The notes beneath the pieces were generated by a model. That model searched no databases and was not told where the DNA came from. It worked only from the letters and a program-made list of their open reading frames with translations. From the NCBI GenBank assembly GCA_009746045.1, contig RPFO01000359.1:1545887-1609886 (forward strand): a stretch of DNA of 64,000 bases, read 5' to 3'. This document shows positions 21,577-33,612 of the stretch, in pieces. The position numbers were made by a program, and so were the translations under genes. Each line of letters starts with the position of its first letter. The stretch's first letter is position 1. This DNA is from Mesostigma viride. Taxonomy: Eukaryota; Streptophyta; Mesostigmatophyceae; Mesostigmatales; Mesostigmataceae.

Positions 21577-24127
21577 GCACCCCCGAATTTTTCGGCGCCA
21601 AAAAATTCGCGCCGGAGCCGAAGGTCACAAATTTCACGTGCACAGTGCGCGCACCCCTTGCGGAAGTGGCCATGGCGACTGCGTTCAGGCGAAACTACCA
21701 CACTAGGGCAGGCGAAATGCAAAAATTTTACTCGAATCTAAAAGGAGATGAGTTTATGATGTTAGTTTGCGGCGGAAATCAGCTGGTTTACAATATCGCT
21801 GTTGTTTTTTTATGCCATCGGCATGGGGGGTAATCTGAATTTTTTGGTCGCGCGGAATGAAATAGAATTCATGATAGCGGCTGTAAAATAGCGGTTTGGG
21901 GGGCTGTTCTGACCGTGAAGCAGGCATTAATATCGGTTGCATCGAATTCTTAACCGAGCTGGTGCTTTTTGCCAGATTTTCGGCCATTATCGGTAAGTAA
22001 TTGTTCAGACCTGCGCAGTGCGTGTCTGACCTGTCCATGGAAGAACGGCTGTTGTTGCGCGCCTGGGCGAGGGATTTACGAGGGCAAGGTACAGCTTTGT
22101 CGCGAATGTTATCTGCTATCGGTGCTTTCTTCTATGAGCTCATCGTTCGAGGTTTTTTGCGTTCTTTTTGGGCAGTTTCCGCCAGCTAGCTCGCCGTCGC
22201 TTGCCGTTGTGTTGTTGAATACCTGGCAGCTTTAGATTGTTTTCGTTGATGTCGTGATCAGGGCCGCTTCAGTCGCAGCCTGTAGCTCTTCGGGAAGGTA
22301 TAAGGCATTTCATAAAACGTGTTCTGGCAAGGATGTTGTGCGTATGGACGCTTCTTGTTGTTTGAGAGTGACGCACCCTCTCTTCGCAGGCCGCAGCGGC
22401 ATCACAGCGCTCATGCGGTGAAGGGCCGCCAATGGTTTCTTTGCATTTTATCGTGCAGGGATGGAAGTGTTATAGTGATGATGATGTTGGAGATATTGCA
22501 TTTGTGTGACTGCATGTAGATAGCTGGCACCAATGGTTGTTTGAGCTTTCCTTTGTGATGATGATGTGACAAGACTACAATGTGCTGAGCCAACCATGGT
22601 TGACATGCATGACTGCATGCAAGCTATATATACCATGTTCCTACTTGGTTCCTTGCCCTCCATAGTCCCAGTTTGTCATCCATGCCGGGGAGGACAGTTT
22701 AGGAGGTGTTGTTGTGTTGATTAGCTTGGTTGGCATCAACCTTACACTCTAACCTGGGAGAAACATAGGAAATACTGCTTAGGCATGTTAGGGCTACCAT
22801 CGTCAAGGCTATGCACATATTTACAAAGGCTTGCATCACTCCCCGGACAGGAGAACTTTTGCGGATGACTGTAGGTGTAAGTTGGCGATGCCATGGTATC
22901 CGGAGACGTCCGTCCTATAGTCAGCAAAATTGGTGCGAGAGGTCCCCAGTTCGATTCCGGTCGGATTCATTTGCAGATCGCGTTTTCCGCGTTTTCCGCG
23001 GCCTGGCACTGAACGCAAAGGTTTTCACCTTTGCGGAGTGTCTGATCAGAATATTTACAAGGCTGGCCATGCTGGAGGGATGATGAAGACATATGAGGTG
23101 CGTGGCCACCCCTTTGTACATTGTACATAAACATACTCAGCATGGTTTTGGTGCATGTTGGATGGCATATGAAGTGGCACTGTGGGGCTACTAACTTACT
23201 GAGTGGTCCTTAGCGCCTTGTCATGTGGTCATATAGGAAACCCATCAACTTGAGCAGTTCTTGTCGCAATGACCCCCCACATTGAGCATGCGTTGCCGTC
23301 AGCGTGCAAGAGTTGATTATGTGTGCTTTGGTCAGTTTGCAGATGTCTTTGATGAAGAAGGAGGTGCTAGTGTGGCTAAATGGTTACTCTAATTTCCTTG
23401 TAGCGTCTACATGGCTGGCCGTCTTGGAGTGGTTGTAACTTGGGCAGTTCTTGTCAGAATGGCGTCAAACCTTGAACATAGGAGGTACCATACTTGCAGA
23501 GAATGGTAGTATGTGGTTTGGCCAGTTTTCATGAGGCTTAGATGTATAAAGGGGTGTTGGTGTGGTTAAATACTAGCTAAAACCTCCCTTAGCTTCGTCA
23601 CAGGTGGCAATCTAGGAATATCCATCAAATAGGGCTGCGCTTGTCAGAATGACCTGAAAATTTGGGGCTGCATGTCCCCCCCTCTCTAGTATTTGAAAAT
23701 ATAAGATATGGCATGATCCCATGTGTTTATGATTTGTTTTATTTTTTTTGGTGAAAAAAAGTACCCTTTTTGCGGGAAAATCCATCAATGTGTCTAAACA
23801 TCATTGTTTTGTGCTCAAAATTAGGCAGACTTTCTCAAAAGTGGGGGAACTGTATGGAAATATATGATTCGGTCCAAATATCAAAGAGACAACCAGCGCA
23901 GGCCAGAAATATGTTTGCCCATTGTCCTAGGGAAAATATGCCAAAAGTAGCGTCTTTTTCTATTTTTAGCGCGTAACCGGCATCTGGTGGGGGCTAGTAC
24001 CCCCCCTAAGTGGTTGGAATTTTTTTTTAAAATCATATTTATGGTCCCCAATCATAATTGGATTTTTAGCACATGCATAGGTATGGTTTCCAGAAAAGTG
24101 CCCTTTAGGGGTGTCCCCTCCCCTTAA
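21560..24127 (+). mobile_element. TTAA-flanked DNA transposon, copy 1 (non-autonomous)
   Basis: The left end TTAA-GGGGACGGGACATGCACC (21560) and the right end, inverted, TTAA-GGGGAGGGGACACCCC (to 24127) form imperfect TIRs next to TTAA. The first ~150 bp and the block at about 23590-24010 match, in reverse complement, 52930-53065 and 51270-51660 of another copy. TTAA targets are typical of piggyBac and Kolobok elements; no transposase is visible. Degenerate ~190-bp repeats lie at about 23200-23650. Confidence 0.6.
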
Positions 24128-25868
24128 CCCGTGTTTTTTTAATTAGAACGCGATATATAGCGTTGTAAGCTTTTTTTAGAACGCGTATAGCACCTAAGGA
24201 AAATTTTTTTTCATGGTCATGTATATACTTTCCTGAAAGCCCATAAATCAAAGGATTTTTTGAGCTACTCAGACCTACAAAATGCTTATTCATTAGAGAG
24301 ATACACTGGTTTGAATACAGGGGGGTCTGACCATGACCGCGATTTCTTGACCCTAGGTCACAAGTCATGTGCTTATTCACAAATGGTTCATGAAAAAAAT
24401 CTGGCTTCTTGCACGAGCTATGGGCAACATATGCAGGCTCTGTGAAACAAAACTCAGGCCCATTGGGCCACTGGAGCTATTTTTCATTAGCATCACAATT
24501 ACAACGCAGTACAACGCAGTGGGAAAAATGAGAGCCCTTCACAACATGACGCAACGACATGAGCCCCATAAACGGGGCCATAGTGAGCTTGGAGGGTCAA
24601 AACGTTGAAAATAGGTGTTGTATAAGTTATACAGCATCAAACATGCATCAAACATCATGACTGGATGACCTAATATGACTGAATCAGGCAGCCATAGCCA
24701 AAGCATCATCCACTTTCACAACGTGTTGAGCACATGCCTCGTGGGAACGGAGGTGCTGGGTTTTCATTCCATAACGCGTGCAATACTGAAAGAAAGAGGC
24801 ACGTGTAATGCAAGGCTTGGATAGGTTGAGTGATCCATGAGCTTACATGCAGGCAAAGATGACGCTGGAATGCATGCTAGCAAATGGTGGCAAGATGCTA
24901 ACAACACATGATTATACACCATGATTATGGGCACCTAGCTGGTCTTCTTGCACAATCAACGCAGTATAAACCATCAACATCCAATCCCCACGATATATGC
25001 ACGGCTTGACGACGTATACAGCACCTAAATACTGCACAACTGCAACCTGCTATGGCTGACATGCAAGCAACGTCGAGTAGGATGGCGGTCTTAGAGAGGC
25101 TGGGCAGAGGTCGGTAGAAATAAGTGGAAAACTGGCAGAAACTAGGTAGAAACACGATATACTTACGCCTGCAAGCACTATTGAGCCGGTGGCAGAGGCC
25201 ATTTCCAGGAAAATACAGCATACCGTAGCAATAGCCACGGTCACGCCTTACGCTATTTGCAGGCACCATCATGCCCGGCGCTACCCAATACAAGTCTGCA
25301 CAATTCTCGGTTTAGCCGAGAGTCCGGACGTTCGGAATGAATAAACATGTGTTAAGAAGTCGAAACACCATGGAAATACCAAGCATGGTGCCGCAGCAGA
25401 CCCGAGTCTTGACGTAATAATATGTATGCCGGTTTCCAGGGTTTCCGCATGAAAGTTGGGTGAGAAACTGGAAAAAACTACGTTTCCTTTGCCCCAGTAC
25501 CTCAACAAACTCGTAGAAACCTAATAATCAACCTTTGAACGCATCATCATGGTCGTGCCACCCAACAGCCACTGAAATTCGCGCGAAAACTGGCGAGATC
25601 TACCTGCCGCCATCGCCGTCGTCTTCACCTTCGTCCCGCGAAAATGCCTGATTTCAGTGGTACATATTTGTTTGCAGCTGTCACAAAAAAAATACCAAAA
25701 ATACCAGGATTTTTTCTTGAATTCTATGAGATGTTTCTGACCTATCTTGAAAGTTTCAGACCAAAAATCGCATGTTTAATAGGTTTGCCACGTGTCAGAT
25801 TACAACGCGATACATCGCGTTCTAACCCTACAACGCGATGTATCGCGTTGTAAAAAAACACGGGTTAA
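24124..25868. mobile_element. Second TTAA-flanked DNA element, different family
   Basis: The left end TTAA-CCCGTGTTTTTTTA (24124) and the right end AAAAAAACACGGG-TTAA (to 25868) are exact terminal inverted repeats, with subterminal AACGCGATATATAGCG-type palindromes at both ends. The interior of ~1.7 kb has no recognised coding region. It sits directly at the TTAA that closes the previous element and ends about 240 bp from the BASS stop codon. Confidence 0.65.
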
Positions 25869-25941
25869 TTTAATTACACAATGGGACAGGCATGCCCTTG
25901 AGCGCACAGGGAAGTGCTTGTTGTCATCTTCTCAGATTCCA

Positions 25942-25946
25942 TTACA
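25942..25946 (-). terminator. Possible UGUAA polyadenylation signal of the BASS gene
   Basis: TGTAA on the minus strand about 165 nt after the stop codon at 26110. UGUAA is the usual poly(A) signal of chlorophyte green algae. One pentamer is weak evidence on its own, but its distance and position fit. Confidence 0.35.
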
Positions 25947-26109
25947 ATGGTCAAAATAATAAATTACCAAAATTATTCCGTTAACAATAATGCTAACTGC
26001 TACCCACATCAAACTCTGTCATGCAGCAATCTCTGGCTGCGGAAGGGCGTTTTCATGTTGTCTTCCATTCTCACACGACCAACTGTATAATGTCCAGCGC
26101 GCAACGTGC

Positions 26110-29100
26110 TTACGCGGCCTTGGGGGTTCCTTGCTCAGACTCTGGCAGGGGGACCATGCGCCAGAAGACGGCCAAGGCGCTGCCCAGCACCTGCAAGTCC
26201 CGCCCAAACGACAACCATCATGACATGCACATCAACCTTGAGCATGGGTAAGGTACCTCCCAACCGCTCGGTCCCCACGTAAGTACTTAGGCTGTCAACT
26301 GCCGACTTGGGTGAACAAGAACCTACATAGGCTGAGTTTCAATTGGCCAACCATGACTGAATGCCACAACAAGTATAACGGCGGGCGCGATTGGGGAGCC
26401 CACTGCCGGCTCAGACATGGCGACAGGGGGAGCCACGCTGGCAAACTGATTGGTGGGACGAGTATGCTCAACGAAGAATTTAAGCTTGCCAGGCAATCAC
26501 CGAACCATGCCATCCACCTAAACCCTCTCGTCTTGACCACAAGCATCGATTCGCAGCCCCCCAAGCGCTGAGCAAGCCCATTGCAACGCCAACATAAGGG
26601 CATATGGTTAAAACGATAACACCTGGCTAAAAGGGTGCTGCCTGGCCAAGGTGTAGCAGGGGGATGTGAGAAGACACGAATAGCCCAGAAACTTATAGCG
26701 ACTAGCGTAGGGCACGATAGATGACACAGGATGGGGGGCGCACAATGTCAACGTACCGCCATGCAGACGACGCTCACGGCGGAGGGGACCTGCACCAGTG
26801 GGTCAGCAAAGTGCTTCTGGGCGAGGACAAAGCCGAGGGCGGAGCTCTGCGAACACGTGTAGTAGGGGCATGTGTAGATATGTGTGATGTGTGGATACGT
26901 GCATGTGTGTGTGTGGGTTAGTAGGCCGAAATGAGCAAGGGGCAAATGCACACGTGCACAGGGGGAGCGGGAAAGGGGGAGTGGGCGCGCATTGAGGGCC
27001 TGCATTAGTTGGTCAAGGACACACGAGCCTCAGGGTGGATGTCTTGCAGCATGAGGGTAAGCACCCCTCCAGAGATCAGGGATGGAATCCAAAACGCGGC
27101 CAACTGAGCGCCCTAAAGGGAAAGCGACCGCAACACGGAACAAGACTACCTTCTTTCAACAAAAGTAGCAGGAATTGTGGCCTCATGGCTGGACCCCGGG
27201 GGCGAAGAAGTAACCGCCAAGGATGTATTCACGACAATCTAGTTTGCAGCACCCTGACCCTTTTCACTTCACCCTGTGGCAAGTCCCCCCGACCACCATT
27301 GTGCCTGCATCCTCGTCCATCAAGAAAAAGTGAACACAGTACTTGCGTGGCGCCTTTTTTACGAACCTGCATCTTTCTATCGTAAAACCCTTGCGGCCCC
27401 CATGTGCATGCTGGTCTCGAAGAAGATGGCACACGCCAACGACTGCGTGAATGCCATTAGAACAGACGCTCGAAATACATGCGCTGGTACAAGGCCTCCA
27501 CAAGAGTATCCTTGAGGCTTTCTAATACTCCCAGCGCCCACCTGCATGCCGGTCTCGATGGACACGGTGCGCGCGGCCTTCTCGCTCATGCCCAGCCACC
27601 GGGGCAGGTAGTAGCCCATCAGGAACGCAGCCGCGTGGAGCGCAAACACGGGCGCCAGCAGCGCCGCGCCCTTGGTCTTGAGGATCTCGGACACCTGCCC
27701 GATCTGGGGTGGGTAAAGGATCGATGTTGTGATTCGTGGCGGCATGACCAAGCACGGCATGGGTTAGAAAGGACAGCCACGCTCTTCAGGTTGGTGGACA
27801 CTTGCCTGATCCGGGTTGGGTGGTGGCGCGTGAAGTCCACAAGCAAAGCACAGCAAGAGCAAGAAAATGGGTGCTGTCGGAACATGGTTGACACTTGGTG
27901 AAACTGTGAATGTGGGCGCAAGATCAGGAACCAGGCAAACAGAGAATAACACAACCATGTGAGGGTGACCCAAGTTTCTTTCTGAACACATCTCGAGAGT
28001 GAAAGGACGCCTATTGGCTACTATCGACCCAGGTCTCAAGGATGTCGACACTTGGCCAACTTGCGGGGATGAAGTTTGTTGTAATTGGCGGAGGCGGGCA
28101 TGATCAAGCGTGTCATGGATTAAATAGCAACACAACCTTGGTCTTGGGGATGCTGGATATTTGCACCAAGTGCCCAACCCTTGAACCGTCGGATCCTGTT
28201 GCGACAGATACATGAGTGTACTGGCATCGGATCCTGTTGCGACAGATAGATGAGTGTACTGGCATCCGATCCTGTTGCGACAGATAGATGAGTGTACTGG
28301 CATCGGATCCTGTTGCGACAGATAGATGAGTGTACTGGCATCCGATCCTGTTGCGACAGATAGATGAGTGTACTGGCATCCGATCCTGTTGCGACAGATA
28401 GATGAGTGTACTGGCATCCGATCCTGTTGCGACAGATAGATGAGTGTACTGGCATCGGATCCTGTTGCGACAGATAGATGAGTGTACTGGCATCGGATCC
28501 TGTTGCGACAGATAGATGAGTATACTGGCATCCGATCCTGTTGCGACAGATAGATGAGTATACTGGCATCCGATCCTTAGATAAGTATACTAGCCAAGCG
28601 GTCTCCAGTTCCAAAAGGGGTTGACTTGAAAAGCGGAAGACCCGCCAAGGGGGAGCGGAAAGGCGTGGACCGAAGAATACTATACTCGGGCACTTCCGAT
28701 TTGTACTTGTGTTTTAGCCGAGGGAAGAACCCCCACCCATCATTTGTCATTAAAAGCTCTGGCTGCCTCAAAAGGGCTGTCACGGGCGAGCGAGAAACCA
28801 AGAGAGAGCAAGTCGCAAACCAACTTGCAGCCCTGGACGTGATATCTATCTGCACGGTGCCCTGAGCGTACTGTGGTACCCGTCTCTTGGTGTCACCATG
28901 GTGGCTTCCGTGTCAAGTTTAAGGTTTGATGTCTGTGCTTGTGGTGGCTTCTGTTTAGGGTTTAGGGTTTGGTGTTAACCGTGCGTGGTGGCTTCCTGGT
29001 GTTTACCTTGGTGGCGGATGACCCAGCTTCGACGGGTTTGCAAGGCAACCCCCTTTTGCGAATGATTGGAAGATTGGCAAGATGTTGTTGCTACTCACCG

Positions 29101-29678
29101 GGCTAGCGCAGAGCAGGGTGGTCATGACGACGCCCATGAGGGGGGTGAATGGCTTGATGATGGCGGTCAGCCCGCTTGCATACTCGTTGGTGAGCACTGT
29201 GGGGTCGAGGGCAAGGGGTGCAAGTAGAGTGGTCGAAGGCGAGGGATGAAACAAGCGGGGCCACGCAGGGACGCACAAAGTGGACCAAATGAGCGTGAGA
29301 TGCAACCAAGTCTGGGCCATCCGACCGACCCTGTTGGAGGGGGACCGCACAGGCAAGCGTATGCGTATGCTGAAGTGGCTACTGGACTGCACAGCAGCCT
29401 TGTGAAAGGCATGCGGTGCGCGGGGATGACTGCTATCACGCGGATGTACCCAAGTGAGCGCCAAACACCGTGACCAGTAATGGACGCATATCTGGATACG
29501 GACCTGGAGTGGTGATGCCCGTGTGCAAGAAAAAGTAGGGTACTTCCGCGTCCATTCTTGGTTATATCACAGAGATTGTATCAGTATTGATCAATGGGGA
29601 CATCATGCCCGATGTCAAGGGAAACAAGTCATACTCAGAAAGAAATGCGCTTGTAAGAGACGAGAGCGACCGGACCAG

Positions 29679-29730
<52 letters not shown>

Positions 29731-32700
29731 ACACACACATACACACACACACACACCACCACCAACAACAACAACAATAAAGACCATAGCATACTCCCCC
29801 ACGGCGGGCAACAGGATCCGAACCGATCGGGACCCAGCCCCTCTGCTAAAGGGTTGTCCTCGCGCAGCCGTAGCAAGTGGGCACATCGCGGTCACTATAG
29901 AGGGCACCGACAGCGGCTGCCCTTGCGCAGCCTTAGGCTCACCTCCCACAATGGTGGGCAGCAGCACCACCTGGAACGTGCTGAGGGCGAGACCCTGCGA
30001 ATACAACAAGAGCCAAGGTGCCAAGGCGATGATGGGGGGGGGGGGGGAAGAGGTGAGGGCCAAGGCGGGTGGGTGGGGTAGGAGACGTGGTGGCAGGGTG
30101 CAGGTACCACAACAATGGCAGATGCCAACAATTGCACACATGTTGGTGGCAGCCATCAGCGGGCACAGCAAGGGGCGGTGCGGATGGCGGACATGTGTCT
30201 TGCAATCGTGGCGGACACGTGCGCTGATAGCTAGGCATTGCTTTGGGCCCTCAAAACTCAACCAATCGATCAATTATCGATCAATTATTCCCAACCAATC
30301 TATTCATTTCTCCCAACCGATACGGGCTCCAGGCCGCCAACCGGGGCATCCTATCTAAATTGAGTAAAAAGGCATTCAAAAAAAAAAAATCGCTTCAAGG
30401 TGTGGCTCCACGTCAGGAACCAAGGAAATGTATATTTGTGTAACTGTTTAGTAGTATAAACATTAATCACATACAAATTAAAAGTATGACTACATAAAAT
30501 GTAAAGGGCCACTGGTAATTGTAAAGCCTTGCCATCACCTCCAGTCCCCATGTGAGCACCAACGTTTGCGTTGTTGGGCACAAGCCCTGTACCATGTCAA
30601 AGAATGATTAAGTTCGGACGAAAGAGTTGTGAGGAAAGTCAAGGTCCCACCTGCGTGTGAACGGGGCACCAGCATGGCACTCTGCATGCACATCTATCAT
30701 CTTAACAGCCACAATTTAACCCTTGTTGTCATGTTGGCGGGCACCCACCTGCGCGTCCACGGGCACCAGCGTGCCGGCGAGCACCTTGGTGAGTAGCGGG
30801 GTCATGATGATGGCGCTCACGGTGGAGCAGCTGGCAGGCAAACGCAACGAGACGAAGGGAGGGGTGGGCAGTGGGGTGTGGGGCCAATATACTCAATGAG
30901 CGAGAGGGCACCACACATTCAGGGGTAATTTAGCAATTTCATGGTGGAGCAGCTGGCAACGCAACAGGAAGTTGTCGCTACAAAGGGGGCAAGGAGGGGG
31001 GGCTGCGGGGGGGGAGGTTTACATGATCACACGAGAGCGGACGGGGTGAAGGAAGAGGTGGCAGGTTGTGGTGCCAAAGGGGCAGCAAGGCCGCTACAGC
31101 AACTTCAGGAAGGCCACTTCAGCAGCTGCCGCTAAGGTGGTCATGAGGGCGGAGAGGCCTTCCTGTCAAAGGGAAAGTTAACCTTATTATATCATATATA
31201 TATAGCAAATGCTTGCACGCTTACGTGGTCATGAGCACCGAGAGGGCGACGTCACCCTTGGCGATGTAGGTGGCCTGGTGCGTGACGCGCGCGCGCACAA
31301 CGGGAGGTCGACCACCCCAGGACAGCAGAAAAGGCAGGGAGAAAAGTAAGGGGGTGAAGAACCACGCAGAACCAGAAGTAACATGAGAACCCGTGCGGGA
31401 GGCTGCTGCGCAGCACCATGCGAGAACTGGAGCTCCCAGGGAAACGCAAGCTTTGGCCTCCAAGGCAATGAAACATTCTACTCGGATGCCAGTCTTACAC
31501 ACACAGCATACATACATACATAAATACATACAGCATGTCTGCAGCTGCTACCGTCACACAGCATGGCATCATGCCACCTGTCCCAGCCATAAACCCACCA
31601 AGGGCAACCCAATTAAGGCAACCGGCCTGACGGAATGATGGCGAGAGGACGAGGGCAGCCACACTGCGCACGGGAGCACTCGGGACAAGACCCAGCCCCA
31701 CGGGGGCTGTCGGCCTGCGCCGAGCCGACTACAGTGGCCGTTCTAGTGGTCTCGAGCCACGAGGCATGGTGCCATAGTGACCAGAGGGCTAAAGCAACCA
31801 ATGCTGTGTGCACGGGATAAAAACGAGTCGGCCATCGAGCACGGGGCCCGGCGGCTCGTAGAACGACGTGCAGCGCAAGCGAGAGAGAGATCCTACACAG
31901 CTTCTACGTGCAGCACATGCTATATATTCTCCTGTAAACATGAGCGACAGGGAGGGATGCGGAACAGGTTATACGTGCAGCGCAAGCGAGAGAGATTTTT
32001 CTGACAGGCTCTACGTGCGATGCAAGGTATATATTCTCCTGTAGACATGATCATCTGGTCAATATGGAGTCCTGGCCACGCACCACGTTGGAAGCCTGGC
32101 CACCGGGGCAGCAGGAGACCAGGATGAGGCCGGTCGCCAGCGCGGGGGGCAGGCCCAGCAGCTGATGAAATGAGACGAAAACGGGATGAAAAGGGGACAA
32201 GGGTGGACAAATATGGATCCAAGGGGTCACCCGGCAGCGAGAGGAGGCATGCCCAACAGTGGAGGGTCCACCCGACGGCAGCCGACAGTCAATACAGTGA
32301 GCGAGGAAGACCCAAGCCCAAGTGCAGTTGAACGTCTCGCAAAACAGGCAAGGCGAGGCAGCCGCAGGGAGTCAAACCACACCGCCGAGGGTCAAACCAG
32401 GGGACAGCATGAGCCTAAGCATGGAGGGAGAGTAACAGGGTGGATGTGGGTGGATGTGGGTGAATGTGGGTGGATGTGGATGGATGGGGATGGATGTGGA
32501 TGGATGTGGATGGATATGGATGGATGGGGATGGATGGGGGTGGATGGGGATGGATGGGGATGGATGGGGATGGATGGGGAGGGATGGGGATGGATGGGGA
32601 TGGGTGGGGATGGATGTGGATGGATGTGGATGGATGGGGATGGATGGGGATGGATGGGGAGGGATGGGGATGGATGGGGATGGGTGGGGAAGGATGGGGA

Positions 32701-33540
32701 TGGATGGGGATGGGTGGGGATGGATGGGGATGGATGGGGATGGATGGGGATGGATGGGGATGGGTGGGGATGGATAGGGGGAAGAGCCGAGGACAAACGG
32801 AAGAGGTGATTGCCGCGCACGAGGTTCCCCTCAGCTGCGACGGAGGATGGCAAGGGGCTGCATGTTGCATCGGCGCGAGGTCTACACGGCCATGGCTGGG
32901 GATGCTTATGGCCAGTAAAAACAACGAGACCTCGGGGAGGCAAGCATCCACACTCTACTAGGATAGTTACCCGAGTCTTGGTAGCGATCGAGAACAACAT
33001 GCCAGAAACCTGAAAGCAACCGAGAAAGCGGCAGGCCTCATTGTAATGGCTTGATATAAATGGCGTAGTTTATACAAACGCCTCCACAGGAGCGCTGCTA
33101 GACCACAACTACCATGAAGAACGCCCGACCAACCCACCACCCCACCACCACGCGCCGACCGACAGGCAACATGCACAGCACGGTGGGGTAGACCAAGTTT
33201 GTAACCAAGTATGTATGTACCTGTTTATGTCACGTAGCCAAGTATGTAGTGTTTCTGTCATGCAACCAAGTATGCAGTGACTCTATCATGTAACCAAGTA
33301 TGCAGTGGCTCTGCCATGTAACCAAGTATGCAGTGGCTCTGTTTGTAACCAAGTCAATGTAGTGATTCTGTTGTGTCAGGATTCACGGTGTTAGATCTAA
33401 TTGCCTCCCATTATAGATACACTACATGGACACTTTAGCGGGTTGCATACCTGGGCGATCACGTAGCCCAGGAAGGGCTTGATGCCATATTGGCCAAAGA
33501 AGCCAACAAGGACCTGTGGGTGAAGGGTGGGTGATGGTCG

Positions 33541-33612
<72 letters not shown>

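Noticed and set aside
22908-22971. tRNA-like stretch with AGTTCGATTCC (B-box-like)
   Set aside because: No matching acceptor, D or anticodon arms could be folded by eye; at best a tRNA-derived remnant in the TTAA element.
28113-28614. Overlapping minus-strand ORFs with [16 protein letters not shown] repeats; also CRISPR-like look
   Set aside because: They are readings of a 38-bp minisatellite in all frames; repeats are directly adjacent with no spacers, so neither protein nor CRISPR.
32392-33000. Pro/His/Ser-rich and Trp/Gly/Asp-rich ORFs
   Set aside because: They arise from the GGATGG minisatellite inside a BASS intron.
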